From Allopontixanthobacter confluentis (lineage in GTDB: Bacteria > Pseudomonadota > Alphaproteobacteria > Sphingomonadales > Sphingomonadaceae): a DNA stretch of 64,000 nucleotides. Below the pieces are notes generated by a model that did not search any database, was not told the DNA's origin, and saw nothing but the letters and a program-made list of their open reading frames with translations. Location of the stretch: NCBI RefSeq assembly GCF_009827615.1, contig NZ_WTYU01000002.1, forward strand, positions 789,020 through 853,019, written 5' to 3'. This document shows, one piece after another, positions 16,868 to 27,095 of the stretch (position 1 is the first letter of the stretch; every line of letters starts with the position of its first letter). The translations under genes and the position numbers were made by a program.

Positions 16868-18049
16868 CTAGTTTTCCAGTGTAAAGGTCAGATCGGCGTG
16901 GTCTTCTAGCCGTTTGACCAGTTTTTCACCCAGGAAGGAGCCGGGCGTGCCAATGCCGCCCGGCGTATCAGTGGCCAGCAGGGCGATCCCGGTTTCTGAC
17001 AGCATCCGGCTGGTGGAACCATAGCCCGGGTCGTACCGGCCCTTGACGCTGTAATGGATGGTCTGGCCATCCGGCATCTCGCCCACGAACAGGACATCGT
17101 AAAAGCCGTTTTCGCGTTCTGCCGGGGTCGGGCCTTCGCCCGGCTTGGGACCGCCGCTGCCGAACGGGTTTTTCAGGGCCGCAGCCACGGCGCCAGCTGC
17201 TTTCTTGCCCATCTCCCCCGCGCTGGTCAGCACCATTTCATCATAGCGGAAATCCTCGCCATAGGGGTGCCCGAGCAGGAAATTGGTGCGGTGGACATTC
17301 TTGGTGTTGATGGCCGCCATGATGAAGGGCGCAGCCCAGCTTTCCAGCGCATCATCATATTCCGGGATCAGCCCCAGCGGCTGTGACGGGCCGGAAAAGC
17401 CGGGCGTCAGCGCGAAAGGGTCTTGCAGAACGCCGATGAGCCTGGGGTTTTTGGCCGCCGCTTTCATCGTCGCTTTCAGGCTGGCAGCGGTGCCGCCGGA
17501 AAATGTCCCTTGCATGGCGCGCACTCGCCCTTTCACCCGCGGGGCTGGCTTGCCGAAGCGTTTGACGGCTTCTTTTTCCAGCATCAACACACCAAGGTCG
17601 AACGGGATGGAATCAAAGCCCGATGAAAAACAGATCCGCGCGCCGGATTTGGCTGCTGTTTCGCCGTGCGCGTCAATCATCTGGCGCATCCATGCAGGTT
17701 CGCCGCACAGATCGGCATAGTCCGTGCCAGTACGGGCGCAGGTTTCCACCAGTTCATTGCCGTAAAGCTGGTAGGGGCCAACGGTGGTCAGCACCACGCG
17801 GGTGCGGTTGCACATGGCTTCCAGGCTGGCCGGGTCGGACGCATCGGCCACCACCAGCGGCGTATCGGCAGGCGCGCCGATCAACCCGCGCACTTCTTCC
17901 AGCTTTTGCTGGCTGCGGCCAGCCATGGCCCATTTCGGGCCATCATCGCGCGGGCCGTAATGATGGGCCAGATATTCCGCGACCAGGCGGCCGGTATATC
18001 CGGTGGCGCCATAGACAATGATATCGAATTCCCGGTCAGCCTTGCTCAT
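16868..18049 (-). CDS. Saccharopine dehydrogenase family oxidoreductase (trans-acting enoyl reductase-like)
   Basis: A 393-residue protein with an N-terminal Rossmann fold (IVYGATGYTGRLVAEYL at 9-25) and the motif TTVGPYQLYGNELVETCARTGTDYADLCGEP. It continues with SSGFDSIPFDLGV, the pattern of the saccharopine-dehydrogenase-like group that includes mycobacterial trans-acting enoyl reductase. The substrate is unknown; a lipid or fatty-acyl substrate is a guess by analogy. GAGATG upstream supports the start. Confidence 0.85.
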   Translation of the reverse strand: MSKADREFDIIVYGATGYTGRLVAEYLAHHYGPRDDGPKWAMAGRSQQKLEEVRGLIGAPADTPLVVADASDPASLEAMCNRTRVVLTTVGPYQLYGNELVETCARTGTDYADLCGEPAWMRQMIDAHGETAAKSGARICFSSGFDSIPFDLGVLMLEKEAVKRFGKPAPRVKGRVRAMQGTFSGGTAASLKATMKAAAKNPRLIGVLQDPFALTPGFSGPSQPLGLIPEYDDALESWAAPFIMAAINTKNVHRTNFLLGHPYGEDFRYDEMVLTSAGEMGKKAAGAVAAALKNPFGSGGPKPGEGPTPAERENGFYDVLFVGEMPDGQTIHYSVKGRYDPGYGSTSRMLSETGIALLATDTPGGIGTPGSFLGEKLVKRLEDHADLTFTLEN

Positions 18050-18163
18050 CTTCTCATCTCCCGATTGTGGGGCCAGAGATGCGCGCTGGCGGGCGCTGTG
18101 TCAAAGACGCAGGGTCACGGCGGGCTGCGGGAGCAGGCAAGCGGCCCGCTCTACTTCAAAGAA

Positions 18164-18718
18164 TCACAATTTGGGCAGGGTTACGCCGCGCTGGCCCATA
18201 TATTTGCCGGCCCGGTCGGCATAGCTGGTCTCGCACGGTTCATTCCCTTTCAGGAACAGGAACTGGCACGCGCCTTCATTGGCGTAGATTTTTGCCGGCA
18301 GCGGAGTGGTGTTGGAAAATTCCAGCGTGACATGGCCTTCCCAGCCAGGTTCCAGCGGGGTCACATTCACGATGATGCCGCAGCGCGCATAGGTGGATTT
18401 GCCAAGGCAGATAACCAGCACATCATTGGGAATGCGGAAATATTCCACCGTGCGCGCCAGTGCAAAACTGTTGGGCGGAATGATGCAGCAATCCGTCTCG
18501 CGATCGACGAAGCTCTTGGGATCGAAATTTTTCGGATCGACCACGCTGCTGTCGACATTGGTGAAAATCTTGAATTCTGGCGCAACCCGGGCATCATAGC
18601 CGTAGGAGCTGAGGCCGTAGGAAATGCAGTCATCGCGCCGCTGTGCTTCCACAAACGGTTCGATCATGCCGTGTTCGGTCGCCTGGGACCGGATCCATTT
18701 ATCGCTGAGAATCGCCAT
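18164..18718 (-). CDS. dcd: dCTP deaminase
   Basis: Deaminates dCTP to dUTP as the source of dTMP precursors. At 184 residues it is full length and collinear with the family: [10 protein letters not shown] start, [40 protein letters not shown], and [14 protein letters not shown] with the catalytic Glu, ending with the nucleotide-binding tail [11 protein letters not shown]. An in-frame extension to 18799 adds 27 residues of no family similarity and was rejected. Confidence 0.96.
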   Translation of the reverse strand: MAILSDKWIRSQATEHGMIEPFVEAQRRDDCISYGLSSYGYDARVAPEFKIFTNVDSSVVDPKNFDPKSFVDRETDCCIIPPNSFALARTVEYFRIPNDVLVICLGKSTYARCGIIVNVTPLEPGWEGHVTLEFSNTTPLPAKIYANEGACQFLFLKGNEPCETSYADRAGKYMGQRGVTLPKL

Positions 18719-18776
18719 GCGGGGGTGATCCACCAAGCCTGCGCGCGGAGCAAGCGTTGCTGGGTCTTTTTCCCCG

Positions 18777-19319
18777 TTAGTTGATCTGTTTTGCACCAAG
18801 GCGCGGGTTCAGCGCGGTGATATGATTGAGCCAGTTTTTCGGTTTACGGAGCATTTTCTTCGGGAAATCCACCTTCAGCCCGACAATTTGCGCCATCTTG
18901 CCCACGAAATGGATGCAATTGCGATTGTCGAGCGAGTAATATTTCCCCGGCGCATCGCGCCATGCCTTCATCTCGGCCACCACCTGCCGGTATTGTGCAT
19001 CGGTCAGCGTGACTGAGAAGTGCCGATTGGTGCTGGTCAGATATTTATCCGGTTCCACCACGATTTCATGTTCAACCGGGCCAGACAGGATGGCGGTCGA
19101 AACGGTCTTGGCGGTGAAGCCGTAATTTTCCTTCACTTTCTGGCCCGTGCCATCCAGCGTGCCTTCCAGCACCACGAAGGTATGCGGATAGCGGCCAAAG
19201 AACACAGAGCCGTTGAAGCTGTGAAAGCTCATGGTGACTGCAGCGGCAGCTGGCAGGGACCAGCCGAGCGCAGCAAGTGACAGGATGATGGCGACAAGAC
19301 GTGACATGGGCTGTGTCAT
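18777..19319 (-). CDS. Exported papain-like (NlpC/DUF4105-type) protein, tentative
   Basis: A 180-residue protein with a cleavable signal peptide ([23 protein letters not shown]). The mature part contains [24 protein letters not shown] and later [21 protein letters not shown] conserved His in PHTFVV and a Cys in NRNCIHF suggest a papain-like or LRAT/NlpC-type fold, possibly a cell-envelope hydrolase or transferase. This is inference from motif layout, not a confident family match. Starts at 19319 or 19307 are both possible. Confidence 0.65.
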   Translation of the reverse strand: MTQPMSRLVAIILSLAALGWSLPAAAAVTMSFHSFNGSVFFGRYPHTFVVLEGTLDGTGQKVKENYGFTAKTVSTAILSGPVEHEIVVEPDKYLTSTNRHFSVTLTDAQYRQVVAEMKAWRDAPGKYYSLDNRNCIHFVGKMAQIVGLKVDFPKKMLRKPKNWLNHITALNPRLGAKQIN

Positions 19320-19377
19320 AGAGGCCAAGCATCTGAACGGGAACTGAAAACTGCGGCCATAGGTGCTTGCCGCCTGC

Positions 19378-22300
19378 TCAACTGGCCAGCAGGGTGGCAT
19401 TACCGCCCGCTGCCGTGGTGTCGATGCAGACCACGCGTTCGGTTGCGAAACGGGCCACATAATGCGGGCCGCCTGCCTTGGGGCCGGTGCCTGACAGGCC
19501 TTCCCCGCCGAAGGGTTGGCTTTCCACCACCGCGCCGATCTGGTTGCGATTGACGTAGAAATTGCCGACTCTGGCACGGCTTTCGACCAGCCTGCGCGTT
19601 GCCTCGATGCGGCTGTGCAGGCCCAGCGTCAGCCCGAAACCGGTTGCATTGATGTCCGCAACCACCTGTTCCAGCTGGTCGGCACGGAAACGCGCGACGT
19701 GCAGGATGGGGCCGAAGTTCTCGCGCTTGAGATCAAGGATGGAATCCATCTCGATAATCGTCGGGGCGACAAAACAGCCCTTGGTCGTGCCGCGCGGCAG
19801 TTTGCGCTGCCATACGGTGCGCCCGGCTTTCTTGCGGCGGGCGACATGGCGTTCCAGTGCTGCCTTGGCATCAGGATCGATGACCGGGCCAACGTCTGTA
19901 TCCAGATCAACCGGATCGCCGATTTCCAGTGCTTCGAATGCGCCGCGGATCATGGCCAGCATATCGTCTGCGACATCGTCCTGGATATAGAGCATCCGCA
20001 GGGCGGAACAGCGTTGCCCCGCGCTCTGGAACGCGCTGGCGACCACATCGCGCGTCACCTGTTCGGGCAAGGCGGACGAATCCACGATCATCGCGTTCTG
20101 TCCGCCGGTTTCGGCAATGAAAGTGGCAATCGGCCCTTCCCGGGCGGCCAGTGACCGGTTGATGGCACGCGCCGTATCGGTCGATCCGGTAAAGGCGACG
20201 CCCGCCAGCCGCGCATCGGACGTGATCATTTCGCCCACATCGCCCGCGCCGGGGATCAGCTGGAACACATCTTCGGGAATGCCTGCCTCGTGGCACAGCC
20301 TGACGGCCAGCGCGGCGATCAGCGGGGTCTGTTCGGCAGGCTTGGCGATGACACTATTGCCTGCCGCCAGCGCCGCTGCGGCAGGACCGATGAAGATGGC
20401 CAGCGGGAAATTCCACGGGCTGATGGTGGCAAAAACGCCGCGGCCCGCCAGCGACAGGCGGTTTTCCTCGCCCGTCGGCCCCGGCAGGATGGTGGGCGCG
20501 GTAAACAGCCGCCGTGCTTCCGCTGCATAATACCGCAGGAAATCGACTGCTTCGCGCAGTTCGAGAACGCCGTCCACCAGCGTCTTGCCCGCTTCGCGCT
20601 GGCACAGGGACAGGAATTCGTCGGTATGCAATTCGAATAGCTCCGCTGCCGCTTCCAGCAGCAGGGCGCGTTTTTCGCCGCCCAGTGCATTCCAACCGGG
20701 CTGGATATGCACGGCGCGGGTGATGCCATATTCCACTTCTTCGGCCAGCGCATCGCGGCGTGTGCCCACTTCACTGGTCAGGTCCTGCGGCTTGTTGATG
20801 GGCGCGACTTCGCCTTCTGCATCGAAACAGAAAGTTGGCTGCGCGTGCCAGTGCTTGCCATCCAGCGCGGCCAGCCGGTCCATCAGGGGCAGGCGCACCA
20901 CAGGATCGGCCAGATCGACCCCGGCACTGTTGCGGCGCCCGGGAAAGATGTCACCCGGTAGGGGAATGGCAGGGTTGCGCTTGGGCTCCAGCGCGGACAG
21001 GTCCGCGACAGGGTCCGTGGTCAGTTCCGCCACCGGCACTTGGGCATCGGCCATGCGGTTGACGAAGGAGGAATTGGCCCCGTTTTCCAGCAGGCGGCGA
21101 ACCAGATAGGCCAGCAGATCCTTGTGGCTGCCCACCGGCGCATAAATCCGCACCGGCGTGCGCGCATTGGCACCGCCCTGCTTTTCCAGCATGGCCAATT
21201 CGTCATAGACATCTTCGCCCATGCCATGCAGCCGCTGGAATTCGAACTGCGTATCATCACCCGAATCCATGCCCGTTTCCCGCGCCAGCGATTTGATCGC
21301 GGCCACGGTATAGGCATTATGCGTGGCAAAGGCCGGATAGATGGCATCACGCGCACCCAGCAGCCGCGCCGCGCAGGCGAGATAGGATACGTCCGTTGCC
21401 AGCTTGCGAGTGAAGACGGGAAAATCAGGGTAACCGCCAACCTGGCTGAGTTTGATTTCCGTGTCCCAGTAAGCGCCCTTCACCAGCCGCACCATCAGGC
21501 GGCGGCCATGGCCGCGGGCCAGCTCGGCCACCCAGTCGCACAGCGGTACGGCGCGCTTCTGGTAAGCCTGCAGGGCCAGGCCGAAGCCGAACCATTCCTG
21601 CCCGTTCTGCGTGGTGAACAGCTCATCATCGGCCACCAGCGCTTCGATGATATCCATCGACAGTTCCAGCCGCTCTGCTTCTTCGGCATCGATGGTGAAA
21701 TGGATATTGGCGTCGCGCGCCTTGCCCGCCAACTCTTTAAGCATTGGGACCAGAGCCGCCTTGGCAAGGTCTGCGTGGAGAAAATCATATTTGGGATAAA
21801 GCGCGGACAGTTTCACCGAAATGCCCGGTGAAGTGACGACGCTGCCGGTGGCTTCACGCGTCAGCCGCTCGATCGCAGTGTCATAGGACAGGCGGTAACG
21901 TTCCGCGTCGGCAAAGGTCATCGCCGCTTCGCCCAGCATGTCGAAACTGTGGGTGAGGCCGCGTTCGCGTTCCGGCTTGGCGCGCTTCAGCGCCTCGTTC
22001 ATGGTGCGGCCGAAAACGAACTGGCCGCCCAATATGCGCATCGCCTGCAATGTGGCTTTGCGGATCACCGGTTCGCCCAGTCGGCCGACGGTGCGCTTGA
22101 GCGTGGCGCCCATGCCGCGCTGGTGCAATTCGGGCCGTTCCAGCACTTCGCCGGTCAGCATCAGAGAGAATGTCGCGGCATTGACGAAGGTGGACGAACT
22201 GTCACCCAGATGTTCCGCCCAGTCGATACCGCCCAGCTTATCCCGGATAAGCGCATCAGCCGTGGCGCTGTCAGGCACGCGCAGGAGGGCTTCGGCAAGG

Positions 22301-22536
22301 CACATCAGCGCCACGCCTTCTTCTGTGGCCAGACCGTAGGTTTGCAGGAAAGCGTCGATCCCGCTGGCCTTGCGCCTGCGCGCCCCTTCGATCAGCTGGC
22401 CTGCCAGTGCCGCTGCCTCGGCGTGCACCGCAGATGCAGGCGCGGCCTGCGCCATGCGTTCTGCAACACAGGCCTGCTCCTCCTGACGGTAGGCTGCGCG
22501 AAGATGTGATCGGTCGGGAGAAGCGGTCCGGGCCAT
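19378..22536 (-). CDS. putA: Bifunctional proline dehydrogenase / glutamate semialdehyde dehydrogenase
   Basis: Oxidises proline to glutamate in two steps, feeding electrons to quinone and NAD. The 1052-residue protein has the FAD-dependent proline dehydrogenase barrel in the first half (VKLSALYPKYDFL, RLVKGAYWDTEIK, YPAFATHNAYT, EFQRLHGMGEDVYDEL). The aldehyde dehydrogenase is in the second half (TISPWNFPLAIF, VIAKPAEQTPL, VAFTGSTDTAR, FIAETGGQNAMIV, SAGQRCSALRMLY with the catalytic Cys). No N-terminal ribbon-helix-helix repressor domain is visible, so it is probably not autoregulatory. ATG 22536 fits the protein; the 36-residue upstream extension does not. Confidence 0.96.
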   Translation of the reverse strand: MARTASPDRSHLRAAYRQEEQACVAERMAQAAPASAVHAEAAALAGQLIEGARRRKASGIDAFLQTYGLATEEGVALMCLAEALLRVPDSATADALIRDKLGGIDWAEHLGDSSSTFVNAATFSLMLTGEVLERPELHQRGMGATLKRTVGRLGEPVIRKATLQAMRILGGQFVFGRTMNEALKRAKPERERGLTHSFDMLGEAAMTFADAERYRLSYDTAIERLTREATGSVVTSPGISVKLSALYPKYDFLHADLAKAALVPMLKELAGKARDANIHFTIDAEEAERLELSMDIIEALVADDELFTTQNGQEWFGFGLALQAYQKRAVPLCDWVAELARGHGRRLMVRLVKGAYWDTEIKLSQVGGYPDFPVFTRKLATDVSYLACAARLLGARDAIYPAFATHNAYTVAAIKSLARETGMDSGDDTQFEFQRLHGMGEDVYDELAMLEKQGGANARTPVRIYAPVGSHKDLLAYLVRRLLENGANSSFVNRMADAQVPVAELTTDPVADLSALEPKRNPAIPLPGDIFPGRRNSAGVDLADPVVRLPLMDRLAALDGKHWHAQPTFCFDAEGEVAPINKPQDLTSEVGTRRDALAEEVEYGITRAVHIQPGWNALGGEKRALLLEAAAELFELHTDEFLSLCQREAGKTLVDGVLELREAVDFLRYYAAEARRLFTAPTILPGPTGEENRLSLAGRGVFATISPWNFPLAIFIGPAAAALAAGNSVIAKPAEQTPLIAALAVRLCHEAGIPEDVFQLIPGAGDVGEMITSDARLAGVAFTGSTDTARAINRSLAAREGPIATFIAETGGQNAMIVDSSALPEQVTRDVVASAFQSAGQRCSALRMLYIQDDVADDMLAMIRGAFEALEIGDPVDLDTDVGPVIDPDAKAALERHVARRKKAGRTVWQRKLPRGTTKGCFVAPTIIEMDSILDLKRENFGPILHVARFRADQLEQVVADINATGFGLTLGLHSRIEATRRLVESRARVGNFYVNRNQIGAVVESQPFGGEGLSGTGPKAGGPHYVARFATERVVCIDTTAAGGNATLLAS

Positions 22537-22719
22537 GGTTCGACTCTTTAATCGAGGGGGATGAATCGGCGCCGCTCTGAACCTGGTATCAATTGCAATC
22601 AAGTTTTGTGTTTGGCCCAGCTTGCAAACTCCCTCACTCGACATGGCTCAACAACACTCGACAAGATTGGGCCAAGCCGCGATGGGGAACAATCAGCTGA
22701 CACAGCAAGGAAGATGGAC

Positions 22720-23172
22720 ATGGCAGGGCGGTATTTCGATCAATGGCAGTCAGGCGACCGGATCGAGCATGAAATCCGTCGGACCGTGACCGAGACGGAT
22801 AATCTGCTTTTCAGCACCATGACCCATAATCCACAGCCCCTGCACCTTGATGCAGAAGCAGCCAAAGCCAGCGAATTCGGCCAGATTCTGGTGAATGGCA
22901 CGTTCACCTTTGCCCTCATGGTGGGGTTGAGTGTGGGCGATACGACGCTGGGCACGCTGGTGGCCAATCTGGGCTATGACAAGGTGGTGATGCCGCACCC
23001 TGTATTTATCGGCGACACATTGCATGCGGCCAGCGAAGTGACTGAACTTCGTGCATCCCGGTCACGCCCCAATGCCGGGATTGTCACATTCACACATGAA
23101 CTTATCAACCAGCGCGGCGAAGTGGTGTGCAAATGCCTGCGTTCCGCCCTGTTGATGAAAGCGCCTGCCTGA
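22720..23172 (+). CDS. MaoC-type dehydratase/hotdog protein
   Basis: A 150-residue hotdog-fold protein. The hydratase signature is present: [28 protein letters not shown] with the catalytic Asn and His, and [19 protein letters not shown]. It likely hydrates an enoyl-CoA-type substrate. An AAGGAAG ribosome site before ATG 22720 decides the start; ATG 22714 is too close to it. It diverges from putA with a 183-base shared control region. Confidence 0.88.
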   Translation: MAGRYFDQWQSGDRIEHEIRRTVTETDNLLFSTMTHNPQPLHLDAEAAKASEFGQILVNGTFTFALMVGLSVGDTTLGTLVANLGYDKVVMPHPVFIGDTLHAASEVTELRASRSRPNAGIVTFTHELINQRGEVVCKCLRSALLMKAPA

Positions 23173-23257
23173 AATTGGCCGCGCTTGACCTGCGCTGCTT
23201 TTTAACTGCAATCTCGCCGCGCACGCCAGAAAACTGGCGGCGACAGGAGGGATTTGG

Positions 23258-25222
23258 ATGGGCCGGGCAAGGAAAATCGTGTCAGGAATTGCCATTGCGG
23301 CGGTGCTGGGCGGCGGCGCATATTGGCTGACGCGGCCCAGAATTATCGACCCGGCCAAGATCGCCTCAGCCGAAAGCGATGTCGCGCTGAGCGAATTTCC
23401 GGAACGCGTCCTGTTTGGCGATACGCATCTTCACACGGATAATTCCATCGATGCCTTTGGCTTTGGTGCCAGGCTGGGCCCTGAAGACGCGCTGAAATTC
23501 GCGCGGGGCGACGAAGTCACTTCGACTACGGGCGTAAAGGCACAGCTTTCGCGCCCCCTCGATTTTCTGGTGATTGCCGACCATAGTGACGGGCTGGGTG
23601 TCACCCGGCGGCTGTATGATGCGCCGCGCTTTGCCATTCGCGACAAGACGCTGCGCCGGTGGCGCGACATGATGCACGAATCGCCCCAGCAATCCGTCCG
23701 CGCCACATCGGAACTGATTGCCGCCGCAGGCGCAGGCACATTGCCCGCCGCCATGCTGGACCCGGCGCGGCGCGATGAAAGCACTGCCGAGATTTGGGGC
23801 AACCAGTTGAAAGTGCTGGACCGCTATTACCAGCCGGGCAAATTCACCCCGATTGCCGGCTTTGAATATACGCTGCAGCCCGATGGCAACAATCTGCACC
23901 GCGTGGTGATGTTCCGTGACGGGATTGAGCGCACGTCCAAAATCCGCCCCTATCCCGGCCTGGTGTCCAATGTGGATGGGCTGTTTGATTATATGGACGG
24001 GTATGAACGGGCGACAGGCGGCAGGGTGCTGGCGATCCCCCATAACTCCAACCTTTCAAACGGGCTGATGTTTGAACTGACCGATGCGGCAGGCGGGCCG
24101 ATGACGGCGGAATATGCGCGCCGCCGTGGGGCGCGTGAACCGGTGGTGGAAGCCACCCAGATCAAGGGTGACAGCGAAGCGCATCCGTTCCTGTCACCCA
24201 ATGATGAATTTGCGGATTTCGGCAAAAAGGGCTGGGAAATCGGCAATCTCACCCTTTCCTTCCCAAAAAAGAACGACATGCTGGCGGGCGAATATCTGCG
24301 CGAGGCGTTGAAGCGCGGCTTGTCGATCGAACAGCAGACCGGCGTAAATCCGTATAAATTCGGCATGATCGGTTCCACCGACAGCCATACGGCGCTGGCC
24401 ACCGGTGACGAGGATAATTTCTTCGGTAAACATACTGGTAACGAGCCGGACAAGATCCGCGCCATCGCCCCGCAGAATCTGGGCACACGGGTCGGGCGCA
24501 TGGGCTGGAATTATCTGGCAGGCGGCTATGCGGCGGTGTGGGCGCGGGCCAATACGCGGGCGGAAATTTTCGACGCGATGATGCGCCGCGAAGTGTATGC
24601 CACCACCGGACCGCGCATGGTCGTGCGGTTTTTTGGCGGTTTCGAATTTTCGTCCGAGACTTTCAAAGGCGATTGGGTGCGCGCCGGATATAAAACCGGC
24701 GTGCCGATGGGCGGCGAACTTGTGGCGAGCGGGGCCAAGGCGCCGCGCTTTCTGGTATCCGCATTGAAAGACCCGGAAGGCGCCCATCTGGACCGTGTGC
24801 AGATCATCAAGGGCTGGGTTGATGCGAGCGGCACCGCGCAGGAGAAAATCTACGACGTGGCATGGTCTGACACGGCAAAGCGCCAGCCGGTGAATGGCAA
24901 AATCCCTGCCGTGGGCGATACGGTCAACAGGGCCAGGGCCGCTTACACCAATGCCATCGGGGCGGCGGAATTGCGCAGCGTGTGGACCGATCCTGATTAC
25001 ACACCGGGCCAGCGCGCCTTCTATTATGTCCGCGTGCTGGAAATACCCACGCCGCGCTGGCCATTGTTCGATGCGGTGCGCTTCGGGGTGAAATTATCGC
25101 CTGAAGCCTTGGCCGATGCCGTGGCGCAGGAACGTGCCTATAGCTCGCCCATCTGGGTCGGCCCTGCTGCCCGGAATACTGCTGACCGCAAGACTGGGCA
25201 GCGGAGACTTGCCGGCCGATGA
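23258..25222 (+). CDS. DUF3604 protein (PHP-like metal-dependent hydrolase), first gene of a three-gene cluster
   Basis: A 654-residue protein with an N-terminal signal or anchor helix (residues 7-26). The DUF3604 motif follows: LFGDTHLHTDNSIDAFGFG near residues 50-68, with HLH as likely metal ligands, then DFLVIADHSDGLG, and later GSTDSHTALATGDEDNFFGKH. These are the His and Asp positions expected of a PHP/amidohydrolase-like metal site. Substrate and role are unknown. A strong GGAGG ribosome binding site precedes ATG 23258. The stop overlaps the next gene's start, and three such overlaps bind DUF3604, the parvulin-like gene and HupE into one operon. Confidence 0.88.
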   Translation: MGRARKIVSGIAIAAVLGGGAYWLTRPRIIDPAKIASAESDVALSEFPERVLFGDTHLHTDNSIDAFGFGARLGPEDALKFARGDEVTSTTGVKAQLSRPLDFLVIADHSDGLGVTRRLYDAPRFAIRDKTLRRWRDMMHESPQQSVRATSELIAAAGAGTLPAAMLDPARRDESTAEIWGNQLKVLDRYYQPGKFTPIAGFEYTLQPDGNNLHRVVMFRDGIERTSKIRPYPGLVSNVDGLFDYMDGYERATGGRVLAIPHNSNLSNGLMFELTDAAGGPMTAEYARRRGAREPVVEATQIKGDSEAHPFLSPNDEFADFGKKGWEIGNLTLSFPKKNDMLAGEYLREALKRGLSIEQQTGVNPYKFGMIGSTDSHTALATGDEDNFFGKHTGNEPDKIRAIAPQNLGTRVGRMGWNYLAGGYAAVWARANTRAEIFDAMMRREVYATTGPRMVVRFFGGFEFSSETFKGDWVRAGYKTGVPMGGELVASGAKAPRFLVSALKDPEGAHLDRVQIIKGWVDASGTAQEKIYDVAWSDTAKRQPVNGKIPAVGDTVNRARAAYTNAIGAAELRSVWTDPDYTPGQRAFYYVRVLEIPTPRWPLFDAVRFGVKLSPEALADAVAQERAYSSPIWVGPAARNTADRKTGQRRLAGR

Positions 25223-26013
25223 TTTTGCCCGGCTGGACGCGTGAACCGCTGGTCCATTTTCTGGTTGCAGGTGCTGCCCTGTTCGGCCTGTTTGCATGGC
25301 AGGGGGAGCCTGCGGACACGGCCAGCCGTACGATCACCATCACCCGCGAAGATCGCGCACGGCTGGCTATTGAGTGGGAGCGCACGATGCAGCGCCCGCC
25401 GACTGATGCTGAACTGGATGATCAGGTAGAGCATTTCCTGCGCGAGGAAATTCTCTACCGCGAAGCGCTGCGCCTCGGGCTTGACCGCGATGATGCCGTT
25501 GTCCGCAAGCGGATGGCCAACAAGATGGATTTTCTGGCCGCCAGCATGGTGGAAAGCGCGCCGGCCGATGATGCCGTGTTGCGCCAATGGCTGGCCCGCC
25601 ACCGGGCGCGTTTCGCACGCGATAGCAGCTACAGTTTCGACCAGCGCTATTTTGCGCAGCGCGGTGCAGCCAATTGTGCATCCGCGGAAAGGATGGAGCG
25701 AGCCGGAGACGCGATTTCGCTGCCTGCCAGCTTTGAAAACGCACCCCGAAACGAGGTGGAAGCGCGGCTGGGGTCAGCCTTCATGGCCAATCTTGACCGG
25801 CTTGCGCCCGATGGCAAATGGGCCGGGCCCGTGCAGTCAGGCTTTGGCTGGCATTGCGTTCGCCTTCGCCAGCGGGAGGCGGGCCAAACGCCGCCGCTTG
25901 CCGCCATCCGCAGCGAAGTGGAAGCGGACTGGCGCAGCGAGACAGAGGCGCAGCGCCGCAAGCAGGCCTATAGCTTGCTGCGCAGTGCCTATAAGGTGAA
26001 AATCGCGCGATGA
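25219..26013 (+). CDS. Membrane-anchored peptidyl-prolyl isomerase-like protein (parvulin type)
   Basis: A 264-residue protein with an N-terminal hydrophobic helix (residues 10-26), a SurA/PpiD-like helical region (ELDDQVEHFLREEILYREALRLGL), and a C-terminal degenerate PPIC-type part (ASFENAPRNEVEARLG, WAGPVQSGFGWHCVRL). The GWH-x-VRL block is typical of parvulin domains. It probably assists folding of an exported partner, and the tight coupling to DUF3604 and HupE suggests that partner is encoded next door. This partner assignment is inference. Confidence 0.8.
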   Translation: MILPGWTREPLVHFLVAGAALFGLFAWQGEPADTASRTITITREDRARLAIEWERTMQRPPTDAELDDQVEHFLREEILYREALRLGLDRDDAVVRKRMANKMDFLAASMVESAPADDAVLRQWLARHRARFARDSSYSFDQRYFAQRGAANCASAERMERAGDAISLPASFENAPRNEVEARLGSAFMANLDRLAPDGKWAGPVQSGFGWHCVRLRQREAGQTPPLAAIRSEVEADWRSETEAQRRKQAYSLLRSAYKVKIAR

Positions 26014-26990
26014 AATGGCTGATCGCGCTGCTGGCAGGCATAGTGTTCATGCCTGGGGCGGCATGGGGTGATGAATTGCGCCCCGGCTATCTGGAACTGA
26101 CCCAGCATTCTGCGCAAGAATGGCGAATTGCCTGGAAACTTCCCTTGTCCGCGCCGCCAGCAGGGCAGCTTGCGCGGCCGCGCCTGCCGGCAAATTGCCA
26201 GTATAAACCACCTGTGGTCCAAGGTTTTACGGGCGGCGGCGTGACGGGAAATGCCATCGCGCGCTGCACCGGTGCCATTTCCGGCGGCACGGTTTCCATG
26301 CCTGCGCTGACAGGGCCGGGCGATATGCTGGTGCGCGTTTCACCGCTGGATGAACCAGTGCAGATGCACCGCCTGACAGCGCGCGAACCTGCCGCGCAGA
26401 TAAGCGCCAGGCCAGCCACATGGCAGGTGCTGCGCAGCTATTTCGTCCTGGGTGTGCAGCATATCATGGCGGGGTGGGACCATTTGCTGTTCGTGATCGC
26501 GCTGGTGCTGCTGGTGCGTTCCGGGCGCGCCGTGGTGGCCGCGGCAACTGCCTTTACCATCGCCCATTCCATCACGCTGGCAGGTGCTGCGCTGGGTTTC
26601 ATTTCCATGCCGCAGCGGCCGGTCGAAGCCATGATTGCTCTTTCCATCATATTTCTGGCATTGGAAACGCTGCGCAGCAGGCATGAAATGCCGACCATGA
26701 CGCTGCGCTACCCATGGGTCGTGGCCTTCCTGTTCGGCCTGCTGCACGGTTTCGGCTTTGCCGGCGCGCTTGCCCGGATTGGCCTGCCGCAGGGCGATGT
26801 TCTGCCGGCCCTGCTGGCCTTCAACATCGGCGTTGAAGCAGGGCAATTGCTGGTCATTTTCGCTGTGCTGACAATGATTGCGATCCTTCGCCGATGGGCG
26901 CGCACGGCGCTGCAACCTTCTATCCGTATATCCGCCTATGCGGTCGGAATTACCGGCTCGTACTGGCTGATCGATCGTGTTCTTGGCTGA
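26010..26990 (+). CDS. HupE/UreJ family membrane protein
   Basis: A 326-residue protein with a signal peptide (residues 1-20) and a periplasmic domain of about 130 residues with two Cys. A C-terminal HupE/UreJ-like channel of six helices follows, with YFVLGVQHIMAGWDHLLFVIALVLL (the family HH-x-GWDH-type signature), FTIAHSITLAGA, and FLFGLLHGFGFAGAL. Other HupE/UreJ proteins are nickel or cobalt permeases or accessory factors of hydrogenase and urease. No such enzymes are in this window. Coupled by a four-base overlap to the parvulin-like gene. Confidence 0.88.
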   Translation: MKWLIALLAGIVFMPGAAWGDELRPGYLELTQHSAQEWRIAWKLPLSAPPAGQLARPRLPANCQYKPPVVQGFTGGGVTGNAIARCTGAISGGTVSMPALTGPGDMLVRVSPLDEPVQMHRLTAREPAAQISARPATWQVLRSYFVLGVQHIMAGWDHLLFVIALVLLVRSGRAVVAAATAFTIAHSITLAGAALGFISMPQRPVEAMIALSIIFLALETLRSRHEMPTMTLRYPWVVAFLFGLLHGFGFAGALARIGLPQGDVLPALLAFNIGVEAGQLLVIFAVLTMIAILRRWARTALQPSIRISAYAVGITGSYWLIDRVLG

Positions 26991-27095
26991 GCCTTTGTCG
27001 GCAGGCGCAAATTTCGCAGGCCCAAAGGGGACGCATTATCTTGCCATTCACCTTCATGCCCCCATATTGTCCTATTGAAAGGACGGGACACGTCG

